A DNA stretch of 64,000 nt from Sphagnum magellanicum (taxonomy: Eukaryota; Streptophyta; Sphagnopsida; Sphagnales; Sphagnaceae). Location: positions 17,546,001-17,610,000 of the forward strand of contig CM038915.1 in assembly GCA_021904315.1 (NCBI GenBank). The letters are read 5' to 3'. Below, piece by piece: positions 13,381 to 26,808 of the stretch (the first letter of the stretch is position 1; each line of letters opens with the position of its first letter). A model generated the notes under the pieces. The model made no database searches and had not been told where the DNA came from. It worked only from the letters and a program-made list of their open reading frames with translations. A program made the translations under genes and the position numbers.

Positions 13381-14704
13381 TAGAAATGGAATTCAAAAAT
13401 CATACCAAAAATGGCAAAATAGATTTAAATTGATGGAGACAAATGTTCAAACAAAAGTCCTTCACATTTCAATTCTATTTGGGATTTTTAATCCTAAGTT
13501 TAGGCCTTCAAATGAATCTATTTTTAATTCACAATAGAAAAAAAGTCACTTGCCTCTAAGCAATCGAATTCAAACTAAAAATGTGCTTGAAAACACTACC
13601 TAACACTGCCATATTTTCTAACATTGTGAAGGTATGATCTATGATTGATTTTAATAATTTTAACTAAAAACATTTGGAAAAAAAAATTAGACCCAAAAAA
13701 AGTGCAGTTGCATGCAATTACAAAATGTTACAAACATTCATACTAGTTTGAAGCAAAAAGGAAAAGAATGATTGTTCTTACACCTTGTTAAATTAATGTT
13801 GAAAAAAACTTGAAGAGAGTTTTGCTTTCATTGAAGCTCCCACCTTCACATAGACATGAACAAACATAAGCAAAAACATGAACTAAGGATTAAACTAGTT
13901 TTTGCACCAAAATTAGTTTAAAAACCAATTTGATCCCAATTAATTTCATTTGTAAATTTTTCATCCCTTTTTATTCACTTTGTCCCTTATTCAGCCCAAC
14001 CTAAGCATTTTGGTCCCCATTTTAATTGACTTTATAGATCATTTTAATAAGCAATGTTTTTGTACTTGATTTTGTGATGTAGGCAAGGTGGCAAACATCC
14101 TAAACTTAATTTAGGAAAATTTGGCTACAAGCTAGGTATGAAAGTAGAAAAAAAAACCGTTCAATATTTTGGACTACATATTGGAACTCATTATAAAAAA
14201 TTTGGTGATTTGAATTTTTTTCAAAATCAAGCGTAGTGAATTTGGGCCATTTTTTCCATGAAAAATCCTTTGTATACAATGATGATTTTTTTGGGGTGAA
14301 ATTTTGCAACTTGGCAACCAAAAAAAGGGCCTTGCTACAATAACAAAAGCTTTTTGGCAAAAAACTTGGTCCACTATTGCCACATTATGAGGAAAAAACA
14401 TTTGAAGTTGCCATATTCAGACAATAGGTTGTAGCTTGTTGCCAAACTATATAGCATGGTTCCTAAGCTTTTCTAATGTCCTTTTTGACATGTAGCCAAA
14501 TTAGGCTAAATCCTTTTGTGGATGATTACCAACCCACCTACCTCACAATTTTTTATTAAAAAAAAGATTTTTTATAGGTTGAAATCATATTTTTCAAATC
14601 AAAATTTGACCAAAATTTCCCAACATAAAAAACACAATAATAAGGCTATAAATATCACATGAAAATATCCAATGGTTCTTGTTGGATGGAAAATAATCCA
14701 ATAG

Positions 14705-14729
14705 CATATATATATATATATATATATAT
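14705..14729. repeat. (TA)n microsatellite
   Basis: An uninterrupted run of about 12 TA dinucleotides. Confidence 0.9.
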
Positions 14730-15245
14730 GTATGGATATTTTTTAGTGATGATGTTTCATTGGAATTGGTTTATGTAGGATGTGTATTTTGGTGATCATC
14801 ATTGCAACAATTTCAAAGTCATTCTAAATTATAATTTGATACAGATCAAACAAATTCCATTTCATAATCGTTTTTTTTTTTGTTTGGGTATGTTTGTATC
14901 TTGTTATTTGTCTTTCACTCTTTCAATGTTTTTGTTTGTTTGTATCTTGCTATGAACTTTTTAATGAATTGGACTTTTGTTGGCATTTTGCGTAGCAAAT
15001 AAAAAAATGTAAAAAAAATATTAATGAAACAAAATGACATATAGTGAAATTTACACAATTTTATTTTTAAAAAAATAATTTAAAAAAATCATTATGTTCG
15101 CACAATAATTTAATCATTGTCATTGGTAAGTGTGAAGCAATGTGGAGCCCAAAAAAACCATTACGGGCATTTTTGCCCAAAAATGCCAATTATTTTTGGT
15201 TCAGATGCTCAATGCCAATACCATTAGGCAGTGTTGGGGGAGTCA

Positions 15246-15325
15246 ATTAGGGTTTGAAGCAACGTGGGGAATTAGGGTTTTGAGCATTAGGGTTTGAGAC
15301 CACGTGGGGAGTTAGGGTTTTGAGC
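15246..15325 (+). promoter_or_regulatory. Tandem telo-box promoter repeat
   Basis: Two copies of a 40 bp unit (15246-15285 and 15286-15325) each carry two TTAGGGTTT telo-boxes and an ACGTGG core, which in the second copy is a CACGTGG G-box. They lie 260-340 bases before the start codon of the mL59-like gene. Telo-boxes are known to be enriched in promoters of plant ribosomal protein and translation genes, so the motif fits the gene's proposed role. No TATA box is obvious. Confidence 0.6.
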
Positions 15326-15585
15326 TTTGATGGTGTTTGTCGTCCGAATGTGCGCGTTCGTGGTCGGTAGAATGTTGCCGCGCGGATTGACCTTCTTCAT
15401 CAGGAGTAGAGACAACGGATCAGATCAGAGTTACTTTTGTGCAATGCACCTGTAGCTGGAGATCTGTGAGGGAGAGGATGTGTAGGGATTGCATTGCCGA
15501 AGTTGTGGGTTGGGTTGGCTGGATTTGAGAGAGCGGTGTTTTGTTTTTTGTTTTCCTTTGTGGGTGGGTTGTCGGGAAGGGAGCG

Positions 15586-17051
15586 ATGGCGGCGTCCGGA
15601 TTAGCGAAATGGGCGAGTGAATTGGCGAAAGGAGTGCACGGCTACTGGGCCAACGGTCGATGGACGCCGCTGGCCATCAGCGCCAGGCATCGAGCTCGAC
15701 TGCGCAAGGAAACGCTTCTCTCTGGCGGGTGGGTCTGTATTCAAGAGCAAAGAACTGAGTTTCCAGTTGTGGTTTTGTGTGTGTGGAGAAATGGGTCTCT
15801 GTGATGAGTACAAAGGGGTTTTCTTAGGAGGGATGAGAAGGAACCGGATTAGATTTCCAGCAATTTTGATCCGGCACGAGATTTTTAGGGTTTAAAGATC
15901 CCTGAAAGGAGATCCTGAATGCTTGTACATGACATGCAAGTGTGGCTGCAGGCCTCCTCTCAAACCTGCCAGTGGGAAATGAGAGATGAGTCCCTGATAT
16001 CAGGTTTTAGGGTTTTTCGTGGACTTGCGTGTCTTTCATTTGCCCATAGGTTAGGGTTTGTGAGTCCTGCAACTACAGTCAACAGAGCTGTAGTAAAGAC
16101 ACATAGTGAGCAAGGAACCTTGAACATTTTATCAGTCAATGTCATTGCTAGTTGCAGAGAGTGGCCTTATGATGCTGTGCGGAGAGAGCCAAGAACGCGA
16201 ATGAAGGGTCATAAGGTCGATCGCGAAGCTGCAATCAAGTACAGAATTCGTTTCCTTTTCCCTTCCTTCAGTTTTCTTTGAATGTTTGCAGTAGTAAATT
16301 TTTGCTGGAAATTAGGGATCCTTGTATGTGTCTTTATCCACTTTTGAAGATTTTCAGAGCTGATCAGAAAAGATGTATGGGAATCTAACAAGGTTGGTTC
16401 AAAGGTATTCTAATCCATGTTCAGGTCTTCCCTTCTGTACACTTCTAGTTGCTATAAAAAACTTCAAAGAATACTCTAGATTCAGTGAACTCAACTTAAA
16501 CTTCTGTGACAGACGAGCAAGGACAGTTGAGCTCATGGAGAAGATGCCACAACTGCTTGCTGAGATGAAGGTATGAATCCTACCGTTCTTTTGGTGGACT
16601 TTGTCAGATTAGACTGGATCAGGTTGTGCTGTTGAGAAAGACTGGCATAATGCACCAAACCTCACCAGTCAGCTTGTCACATCATGAAAGAAATTGCTGT
16701 CTACCAGCAAGTGCTAAGGCTATATGCGCGCCCATTGCCACCCATCTTAAGCTTGTTACAGAAAACAAAGGAGTACCCTAGTTCTAGGGCACAGATGTTG
16801 CTCAAATATTTTAGCTTGATGTGTACATATTCACTTGTGTTATTTCCAATAATACTAGCCTCTATGGGCTTCAGGCTGTGATCCAACATTTGTGTGATCT
16901 ACATTCCTGTAACTTGGAGTAATCACTTTATGCAACTTCTTGTATAGTGGACACAATCTGCACTCTGTGAGACAGAGTGCTAACTGAAAGTGTATATGGG
17001 GGGATCAAAATTTTGCAGAAACGAAGGTGGGAGCGGAAATTGAAATCTTAG
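15586..17051 (+). CDS. mL59/mL64-like mitoribosomal protein, 104 aa
   Basis: Four exons join in frame with canonical GT-AG borders: 15586-15728, 16158-16238, 16513-16570 and 17019-17051 (315 nt, 104 aa plus TAG). The start is the ATG of ATGGCGGCGTCC; an upstream in-frame ATG at 15541 would only add a short hydrophobic leader. Residues 18-42 hold GYWANGRWTPLAISARHR and a LRKETLL segment. Residues 48-74 hold GEWPYD and a basic RMKGHKVDREAA segment. The C-terminus is MEKMPQLLAEMK, then KRRWERKLKS. From memory, this arrangement matches a short conserved plant protein, and the MPQLL...RRW tail resembles the CRIF1/mL64 family of the large mitoribosomal subunit. The protein is basic and rich in Arg/Lys, as expected for rRNA binding. 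The exact family name is inference; the exon structure is well supported. The telo-box promoter upstream agrees with a translation role. Confidence 0.75.
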
Positions 17052-18964
17052 CATGGAGAAACATCAACCTTGACTTCTAGAAACCAGCAACTTGACAAGC
17101 TGAGAACAAGTGAAAGTGATGTGGAGCAATTTGAATGTCCCTTTTCACATAATTGTGATCACATTTGGCAGGACAGCAAATTGTGGTCTGTGTATCAAAT
17201 CAGGTGATTGGGTCTCTCCTTTTGTTGTTTGACAAGGGATGAAGTCCCCAAATATATGCTAGTGTGAGGGATTCTTTCGGGGTGTTGCAACTCTTCTATT
17301 AGCTGTAGTTCACCAGGCTCAAATGGGTGGATTAACTGATACTGTAAGATTGAGGATTTTCTGAAGTTCTTAACGAATTGGGCAATGTGTTGGTAGAATG
17401 GGTTGAAACTAGTGCTGGGCTGTTCTTAGGAAAAGTCTTAGCTCTAGCAGATTGTAGCTGCAGTTGTGTGTGTGCACTTTTGTGATTGTAACCTTTTGAT
17501 GTGGGTAAATATGCAACTCCATACAAAGGTTTATTGGCTGGTTACATATATTAAATTTACTCTGTAATATCCAGGTCTTAATCTCTTGTCATTATATACA
17601 ATAACCCTCTTTTATATAACCTGACCAAACTTTTGAGAACTGGAAATTGACTGTATGTAACCTCAAGGTTCAAATTAAAAAGCAGCATTGCAATTTCTTG
17701 GAATCAAACATGAAATTTCTCAATATGAAATTTCAACATCAACATTCAATGCCAAACCCTTTTCAGATTTTTTTAATGAATGTGCTCATCATGTTATACA
17801 ACTGAATTTTTTCTTGGCTTTGCAGCAGGCATTTTTGTCTTTCAATCTGCCACCATTTTTGGTCCATTTTTTTTCCTCATCATGGGAAAAAGGGGAAAGA
17901 TATTAGGCAGGTTTTCTGTATGCTAAAGCTGTTGTCCACAGGCTTACTAGAATAAGGGCACAAGCTCTGCCTCACATGGGTCCTTAATCTAGTTTAAAGC
18001 CCACAGCCAAGGGCATTAACTCCCACATAACAATTTCAACATCAATTTGAATGCACAACTGGTTGGCTTTGTTGCATTGTCTCATACACCAATTGAGTAC
18101 TGAGTGCTAATGTTTAAGACTTTGTAGATGGGGGGATCTGGAGGTGCTTCAACCTCAAGTACTTTTAAAGGAGAGTACTCTTGGTAAATTTGTGTCAAAG
18201 CAGCCTTACACTTAAAAGAGCTCTGTAAAATTAATGGGAATTGAATCAAGTATTTTGAGATGTGTGGGTGGCCAAACTACCATAGGTTGAAATTGTCATG
18301 GGGAAAATGGTAGGTTGAGTATGGTAAGATTGTAGTGTTTTAGAGCATTGTGATAAGTTGTTCTAAAATTTGATGGTTTGCAAAAGTGTGTAGGCCACCA
18401 AGAAAGGCCAAGTGTGTACATCTCAAGGAATATTGTTAGGGAATACTACATGAGTTCTAAAAGCTAGCACTCAAAAAATGAGAAAGAGTCGGTAAGCATG
18501 TGTGTAAGAGAATTCAACAAGTTGCTAATGGGTTTAAACTCTTTTGATGAATATTTGTGTAGTTTTTGATCATCTTTCATCTTTCCTAAACAAGGTTGAT
18601 GGATGATGGACTTTGAGGGCATGAGAGATTTATTCAAATTCATTAAAGTGCCCAACAATTTGAAAAAGCCTAGTTAAATTTTTCTACTTGGATTATGATA
18701 GAGAATATGCATGAGATGATTTAAGAATCCACATGCAATGGTGTAGAAGGCTCAATTTGTTGTTGTGAGTTGTGATGAAATCATAACTATCAAAGTTGGT
18801 TAAGTGTGCATGTGTTTGTGGTAAATGGTTGTAAATACAATCCCCCATCCTACTAACCTTATAGCAAGTTGTGAATGGCACCTCACAAAGTTGATTATGG
18901 ATGCCTTGTTGTATAGTATGGTAGTTTTTTAAAGCCAAATTTTAGTTCAAAGCTAATATGTTTT
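17052..18964. other. 3' flank of the mL59-like gene
   Basis: The base composition stays close to that of the gene until about 17560, so a 3' UTR may run that far. Beyond that I see no exon-like open frames with motifs and no clear repeat. Confidence 0.4.
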
Positions 18965-21900
18965 GGCATTCATGGTCCACCATTAGACTAAATTATTTGA
19001 CGTGTGCCATGTGTATGGTCTTAAAATCTTGAAATTAATGATTTATTGAAAATGTTAGCATATGATATTGTGCCACGTGGACACTTATGTTCCACATTTG
19101 CATGACACATGGCATCTTGTTGTTTATAGGTCATCCAACATATGTGAAGTTGAACCAAAGTAAAAAAGATCAACTATAAAGTAGTTGAAAGTAAGTTGAA
19201 AAGAAGTTGAAAATATGTTGAATATAAATCAAAATTTATGTAGATTAGTTGAAATGTAATTAAAATTACAAATCTACAAAAATAATAGTCACAATTGTAA
19301 GACTACTAAAATTAAATTTTGGGGTTAATACACTTAGTTAAAATTAACTAAAGAAAATAAAACCATAATAAAAAATAATCTACCTATACATTATCAACTA
19401 AGAATGCAAAACCTATTATAATTTGAAAATTATGCAAGGAAACATTGTTCCCATGTAGGAAATGGTCCCATTTACATCCTGAAAATGCTAAGGTTATTAA
19501 TCAAACATTTATTGGAACAATGAAATTACTATCTTATAAAATGGTTGTCCTATGTTTATGCACTAATGGTGTGAACTCGTTGTTGGCATGTTTAATTGGA
19601 TTGTTACCTTGTTGGTCCACGTCTTTTGACTTGTTCATAGCTATACCCTGAATTTTTAAATTAAAGAAAATGAAAGTTGTTAAAAATGAGGAAACTTAAT
19701 AGGAATCTAAGTTATAATGCATAAAAAAAAAGATTGTGCATTAAAAAAGTTGCACACATTAAAAATCAGTAAAAACATCATCATTCACTATTTAAGAATA
19801 AAGAAGTTTGACAAAGAAAAAAACACTTTGAAATCTAGAAAAATTAGAACTAAATAATGAATTGAAATGGCACACATCATGGGCTTACCTTATACATAAA
19901 CAACAAATATAGTTGAAACCTAATTGAAATCTCATTGAACCCAATCAAAATATAGGAAAAATTATATAGTTGAAATTTAGTTGAAAACAACTCACTAAAA
20001 CAAACATAATCAAAATTTTACTTGCATTGATGGTTGAAATTTTCATAAGTTTAGCTCTCATTGCCCAAGTGTTTGTTTTGGAATTGAAAAAGAAGGAAAA
20101 CGAATGAAAGTTGAAGAAAAAAAATTCATACTTACAAAACACATTTTTCTTTTCTTCTATTTGGACCCCTCCTACTTTCAAAGCTCATAACTTTCTCATT
20201 TCTTCTTCATTTTGAATGATTTAAAGTGTTATAGGAGTGTCACCTTAAGTTCTACAAATAATCTTTGAACTATAATAACAAAAAAGCAACATAAAAGGAA
20301 GTTTTTGGGTGTTCAAGAACTGGTTGTCGTTTGTTGTTTTGAGTTTTTGACCCCCCTTACTTTGGGGGGCCATAACTTTCTCATTTCTAATCCGTTTTTG
20401 ACGATTTTTAATGCCTTAGATGCTCCAAGAGGAGGGGTTCAACATTTGCTTGGACACTAGAAACAAAAGAGCCCTCCCCTTCGATCTGAACTGCCCTAAG
20501 CGCTTAAGTGTACTAAAACTATAGTAATTACCTTAATGAAAGTTTTTAAAAAAACCTAGTTGAACAAAAAATCAGCAAAAGTTCAAAACAAAACCTAGTT
20601 TTTAAAAACTTTAACTAAAAGTTACACGGTGGAGAAATAAAAGAAAAAATATCTTAGTAAAGGAAAAATAAACAAAAAAAAGGAAAAGGGTTTTTAAGCA
20701 CCTACAATTATAAGAGGCATGTGTGGTGGTTGTTTCCAAACTTGATAAGCTTGTCTCCTCATGTTATTCATGTTCATTTGCCTTGACACCATATGACCTT
20801 AATGTGCTTAATTTTTATAAAAAAAAGTGTAATGAAAAGAAGAAGAAAAAAACTTGAACATGATAAAAAAAGAAAAAAACTTAACAATAACCTCAAAATG
20901 AAAAACTTGAAATTCCTCACATGCAAAAGGCGCAATGCATTCGCTTGAAAACATCCATGAATGGATATTAAATTACATGATTTAAATTTCTAAACACAAG
21001 TTGAGCCTAAAGGAAAGCAAAATAAAACAAAACAAATTAGGAAAAAGGAAAAAAAAAATCAAACTAGAACACAAAGAAAGCTCAAAGTGAATGACAATGT
21101 TATATAAAGACAATCCCTTCATTCATGGATGGATGAAGTATGTGGTTATAGTTGAGATGTCAACTAACTTTCAACTATGCAAGTTAACATCACTTCAAAT
21201 AATTTTCAACTATAATTCAAATTTTGAATTTCCTGCCAACACATTGCCACCACTATTATATGTCATACCATCCATTCATCCATATTATTTGACATAGTAA
21301 ATCATTCATTCATTCATTGATTCATACTACATGCCACAGTAAACCCATCCATTCATAATTAATTATGGCATTATGCATATTATATGACATTTTATGATAT
21401 AATTTAAAACAAAATAAATGGTATAATTTTATTTTTTTGGCATTTTTTGGCATTTTAATGAATATGTAAAATGCCATAAATTATACCAATTATTTTATAC
21501 CACAAAATTAAACCCTTGCTAAGTTAAAATAACTTGCCTAACTTAGTTAGTTATCTTAGCCTAGGTCTAATTAACTTTCTTACCTAACTTAAAGCCTATG
21601 TAGATTTAGGTAAATAATAATGGGTTAAGTATAGGTAGGTTGTGTCATGACACCATGATTAAACAAAAATCAAGTCGGTACCTACCTCAAAACCTTGCCT
21701 AATTACCTAATTACTTACACTAGTAGAAATTTTGTCTTTTGCAACTTGTTTTATGCAACTAAAAAATGTCACATGCAACTCCAAAATAGTTGCATGTGAG
21801 ATTTTTTAGTTGCATAAGACAAGTTGCAAAAGACAAAATTTCTAGTAGTGTTAATACTTATCTACCTAGACCTAATTAGTTTAAGTAACCTATTTACCTA

Positions 21901-22731
21901 CATTTGACCTAACATATCTACCTATTACTTACCTAGGGACCTCGTATAGGTAGGTAGGTAGGTAGGTAATACTTTGTAGGTTAGGTAGGTACTTATTACA
22001 TATATTACCAAGGTAGTTATAGGTAGGTGATAAATTGTAGGTTAAATATTTTTAAATTATAGCATAGGTGATTCAAAGTAGGGTGTAGGTTAAATTATGT
22101 AGGTCAATAGTCAATATAGGTAGGTATGTAATATGTAGGCATAAGTTACAATAGTAAGTAGGTAACACGTAGGGTGTAAGTAATGATTAGTAGGTAGGTG
22201 GGTAGATAATATGTGGGTAAGGTATAGGTAATGATAATTAAAGTTGAAGTACAATTGAAAATGCATGCAATATTTCATCCATCAATATCCTTCTTTCATC
22301 CATTCAAAAATAAGGTTCACAAAATAGTCAAGCAATTGACTTGACGTGGCATAACGTTAGGCAAAGTGGAATTTTCAACTACTCTTCAACTAGGTTATAT
22401 TTTATTTTAAAAATGATTTTGACGATCAACATCCATTAGTGGTCAATGTCGTACACTTACCAAACTAATCGACACGTCAACTCATTTGAGATGCCATCCC
22501 ATCCACATGGAATTGTTTTAAGTAAATATTATTGTGTAGTCGAAACAAAAGTTGGGGATGACATGTAGTCAAAAACTACTTGGTTAGAAAATGCCATTTT
22601 TCTCCTAGTGGATGTAGCACCACCATAGTTGTATTTGATGACAATAATTGTAACTCTTTTGAGTAGTGAATACGCATTTTTGAGAATTGTTAATCTTAGA
22701 AAGGATCCAACATTTGTTCAATTTGAGAAGG
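18965..22731 (+). mobile_element. Truncated CACTA-type element plus flank (copy 1)
   Basis: This segment is colinear with 54167-57649. In a 235 bp block (19441-19675 against its partner) I count about 16 differences by eye, near 93% identity. It contains the right terminus of the element (ending TCTCCTAGTG at 22610) but lacks the left ~500 bases of the full copy, starting abruptly at GGCATTCATGG. It is non-coding. It includes the GACCCC module (20164-20480) and a CCTA/TAGG-rich stretch (21540-22240, with a TAGGTAGG run near 21945). The 121 bases after the right end (22611-22731) are also shared, so this is a duplicated locus and not a second transposition. Confidence 0.75.
21717..21849. mobile_element. 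CACTA MITE, 133 bp, target duplication TTA
   Basis: A near-perfect fold-back runs from CACTAGTAGAAATTTTGTC to its complement GACAAAATTTCTAGTAGTG, with TTA on both sides (21714-21716 and 21850-21852). The paralogous locus at 56880-56882 has a single TTA and no insert, an empty site that confirms both the ends and the 3 bp target duplication. The ends match the right end of the CACTA element at 58451-60938, so it is probably a deletion derivative of that family. Confidence 0.92.
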
Positions 22732-22888
22732 ATTATGACTTGTATGAAAGCAAAGACCATCACAAAATTTGGAGCTTGACCGACTATTATAACAAAAGAG
22801 TGAATGTCCAAGATCAACATGATTTTCCATCGTCCTTTCCAAAAACCAACCAAGTTTATTGGTGGACAACATACATTGCAGCCAAGTA
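22611..22888 (+). pseudogene. Unrecognised open segment, possible gene fragment
   Basis: An open frame from 22629 encodes 86 residues with an ordinary amino-acid mix, including LRKDPTFVQFEKDYDLYESK and a WSLTDYYN segment, ending NQVYWWTTYIAAK. I do not recognise the family. The first 121 bases are shared with 57529-57649, where the frame is then cut by an LTR-like insertion. The composition is more protein-like than that of neighbouring frames, so this may be a fragment of a host or transposon gene. Confidence 0.35.
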
Positions 22889-23842
22889 GAAAACAAGATT
22901 TGTTGCAATTATGTTTAATGAAGGAAAATTATTAAGACTGAAAGAAAGAGAGGAAAAAAAAAAGGTATTTCTGAATACTAGCATTACTAATAACTATAGG
23001 CTTCAAATTGACAATGGCATTTAAATGGGGCATGTAAGTTTTATTAAGTAGACAAAAAAAATTCATGTCAAATTTTATGCAAATATGTATAAAATAACAG
23101 CAAAACTCATTATAAATATTTTTGTAGATTGAATTTTCTACTGAAGTGATATATATATATATATAATTAACATAACAAAAGAACACCTTGTTAAAATCTA
23201 TTTAATACTTTATGTGAGATTAATCATTTTAACATAGGAATTTATCTTTTATAAGATGTAAGGTCCCTCCCATTCTTACAAAATAGGCCCAAGAACCCTC
23301 CCCTCTTACAACTCATGATCTACATATGTTTGGGTTCATGATATTGTCATGACATGTAGTGTCCTGATGTTCGGTGTCATAAGGGTGTAAATCCATAGTA
23401 AACTTTACTACACAAAAATACTAAAACTAGTCAAAGGTAAAAACTAATCAACCAAAGAGAGATGCACGCACATATATATACAATGCACAAAAGGAGGTTG
23501 AGATGAAATTTTCATGTATATTAAATTGAAAAGAAGGAAAGAAAACGTAATGTATGTAAACGGTGGCTATGTAATAGTTGCCGTGAACATCTAAAAATCC
23601 AGTTTGACTATGGAGGAAACTCCCCCTGATAAAGGAATTCTAGAAAAACTAACAAAAGAAAGGAAAAGCTTGGCCTTTTATATAGTTGTCAACAAGCTGA
23701 GACCCTAAACAAGCCATAACCCTAAAACACCTAATAGTGTATAGTAACCTAATAATGTACATTAACCCTAAAGGCATGATTGGCATGCCCGTAACTGGCC
23801 GTCATGTATGAAGCCATGCATACAAGCATGACAATATTGTTG

Positions 23843-23925
23843 TTTAATGTTTTACAATGGGTAAAGTTCGTAGGAAAGCAACATCCCCAAAATGTAAGGT
23901 TGGACTTGATTATCATCTTAGGCCC
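23843..23925 (+). repeat. ~80 bp repeat, pair with 28367-28452
   Basis: TTTTACAATGGGTAAAGT, then CCCAAAATGTAAGGTTGGA and GATTATCATCTTAGG, align with TTTTACATTGTGTAAAGT, then CCCAAATGTAAGGTTGGA and ATATTGTCTTATG at 28367. The two are probably fragments of one old element. Confidence 0.5.
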
Positions 23926-24109
23926 ATTTCATATTTCAAGATCATTTGATTTTCTCATGAATATTGTTTTTCAATTACTTAGTTTGAGCTTCTATTTCAC
24001 TTGATGCCCCAAATGTGAATATCACAAAGGTGAGGTATAATGCAAGATAAATATTCCTTTCCCTTTGGTGCTTTCTCTATCCTAAATTTACTGTCAATGT
24101 GACCTATTT

Positions 24110-24129
24110 GGGGGGGGGGGGGGGAGGGG
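24110..24129 (+). repeat. G tract
   Basis: About 15 consecutive G, one A, then four G. It can form a G-quadruplex, but may equally be an ordinary mononucleotide expansion. Confidence 0.8.
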
Positions 24130-26808
24130 CAAGGGACACAACTAGTGTGTGGTGACTTTAGTATGTTATGTTCCACTTTTGGTGTACTTAGATCACTTGT
24201 AATGTGAATCAACTATGGAGAATATGATTGACATGTCGATAAATGGTACTAAAAATGAGATACATTTTGAAACATGCCTTGGGAAAAGTTGGTAGCATTT
24301 AATGGAATGGTAACTCACCCTACCAAGCTCCTAGGTGGAATGTGCCCATTCCATACCATGATCAAACAAAATCATCATAAATGATGGATGATGGAATCAT
24401 GTAACATGATTGGGTAGTTTTACTACAAAATCAATTTGATAAAAAACAGTCTAGAAAGCAAAAGTTCATCTTCAGCTATCACCCACATATTGGTTCAAAA
24501 TTTCAAACAAATTTTACAATCTTAAGATGTGAACTCCGAAATGAACAATGTTTTGCTCCTCTAGGAGGATCTTATGCCCATTTTACACTAGGAGTCAGGG
24601 CCAACTTTGAACATTTTTGGGTTACAAATTGGCCACAAGTTACAAATAAATGTTAGAACATTGACGTCAGGATATTATTAAATGCTGGAACATTGGCCCG
24701 AAGGGTTGCAAATTGGCCTCCCAAATTTGATGGTATCCTTTTTTTTGCCTTGGGACCAGACAAGTCCATAATGTTCAGCATTTGTTAGTACTTGGGGCAG
24801 ATTGAAAAGTTTTTTTCTATTTTAGCCTTGACTCTTTGTGTAAAGCCCTTGGCACTGATTTCAACTTTTGCGCCAATAGGAATGTTGGATTTGGGTTAAT
24901 ATTGGCCCTAACTCTTATTGTAAAGTGTGCCTTATAATGACACACATATGTTTCTAACCTCAATGTTTATTAATAAATGCAACACATTTGAAGCACTTTT
25001 TGGATCAAAGGTAAAACAATACACACCGTTTTATTTATTAACATTTTAGAAATTAATTCGAAATGGATTGCTAAGGATTTCCAACCTTCAAATGCATAAA
25101 CCTAGGAAAAATGCATCTTAGAAAAAAAATTTAGGGAGTAGGTTTCGTTTCTTAGGGACTTGGCATATACACTTGCAGTTCTCCAAGTTGTACATCTTCT
25201 TAGGCCATGAACTTTGTTTGTTGGCCATCCCCATATGGAGGAGATATGGCCTTTGAATTTTGGTTGGGTGGGATGACACTCACACACATGTGATGGAACC
25301 ATGTACTTTCTTCCTATTTGTCAACCACATAGTTGAGAATGGGGATGTCCTTGAAATCATGTTTAAGATAGACAGGTCAAAGAAGTAATTAGCAACCAAA
25401 TGCCACAAGAGACTTCAATAAAGGAAGATCAAGTCTATAAGACCTTACATTTATTGCCATTCACCTTACCTATATGAAATGATAAGTAAATGTAAAATTA
25501 AGTATATATATTCCAAAAGGTTCACCACAATTAAAATTGTCCATTAACTATGGGTTTGATGTGAATTGGACCATTGCATGATGCACAATGATAAATATGA
25601 AACCAAAGCCATAAAATGCTTTAAGGGAGGTCCATGACATAACCAATGTTGACTTGTTGTAAGCCAAACCTTTAGTTTTGGTTTAAACATGTCTTTCGTG
25701 TAAGGATGAACCTTTAGTTTTTGAAATATTTTTCAAGAATTAAAAACCTTTGATTTTGGGTTTCCTTCTTTTCTTTTTGGATACCAACTCAAGTTCACCA
25801 ATTTCATGGTTAAGAGGAACTTTCAGTTTCGAGATTAGTTTGGGGTCAGTAAATTAACCAATTTTTTGGCTTGGTTTTTTTTAAAGGTTGCAAGGTCAAT
25901 TTTGGTGTTTTAAAAAAATAATATTTTGCAAATTGTACAAAAAAAAATCATCCCATATTTAGTGAATATGAGTTGTGTATACCTTTGCAACCATTAGTAG
26001 TGCAATGATGAGTAGAATTTTGTTACAATTCTACAATTGAATGCACGAACCCCACAAAATAACCTATTTAAATATGTATTTGAAAACATAAATACAAAAG
26101 AAAATGAAAATAAACATAAAAGCTAGAGTACCAATAGAGGGAATGATGATATATGAGATGAAAAGAATGAAAGGACTAAAAGAAAACGAGCCACATTGAT
26201 CAAGTTACCAAATTTAAATCCTTTTCGCCCTTATTGCCATTAGTAAATTGATGGAAATAGAAAACCCTTACAAAATTACAAAAGTTTAGTCATAGGATTA
26301 AAAACTTTCCAATTTAGTGCATACCCATATGTGGGCATTAGTTTAAGATATATGGGAGATGGGAATTCTAAATAAAAACATACAAAATAAAAACAAATGC
26401 AAAAGCCAAAGGTGGCATTTAAGGTTTGTAGGGGTCACATACATTGGCAACTATGACTACATGAAAGAGATTGTGATCAACACTTCATTATGTTAGTTCT
26501 TCAAATGCAACAATCATTGTTCCACCTACTAAATGAAAAAGGGTCTTCATCAACCATTTTGTTCGTCAACAACCTTACCATTTTGATGGCCACATAATTC
26601 AAAACCTTCCATGAAATCTTTTGCAAACATTTAATTTTTATTCCATTGTGTATAAACATCTTTTGTGGTAAGTATGGAGTCAACAAATGCACAATCCAAA
26701 AATTTGAATAGTGATAATAATGCATGCCCATTGGGGGAAAAAAAAATCTCTCTTGTATACCTAGGCCATGAAAGGCACTTGCACATTTATCAAATCACCA
26801 TTTCCCAC

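Larger units (their letters stand above)
10800..15240. other. AT-rich repeat-derived spacer
   Basis: No gene is recognised. The stretch holds two diverged copies of a ~100 bp unit (11789-11890 and 12459-12545), a degenerate ~110 bp tandem (12875-13380), a TA run (14705-14729) and a perfect hairpin with arms GGCATTTTT/AAAAATGCC near 15165-15187. Open frames are short and low in complexity. Confidence 0.45.

Noticed and set aside
15919-16281. 120-codon frame over the second exon of the mL59-like gene
   Set aside because: Most of it is intron read-through; only 16158-16238 is coding in the joined model.
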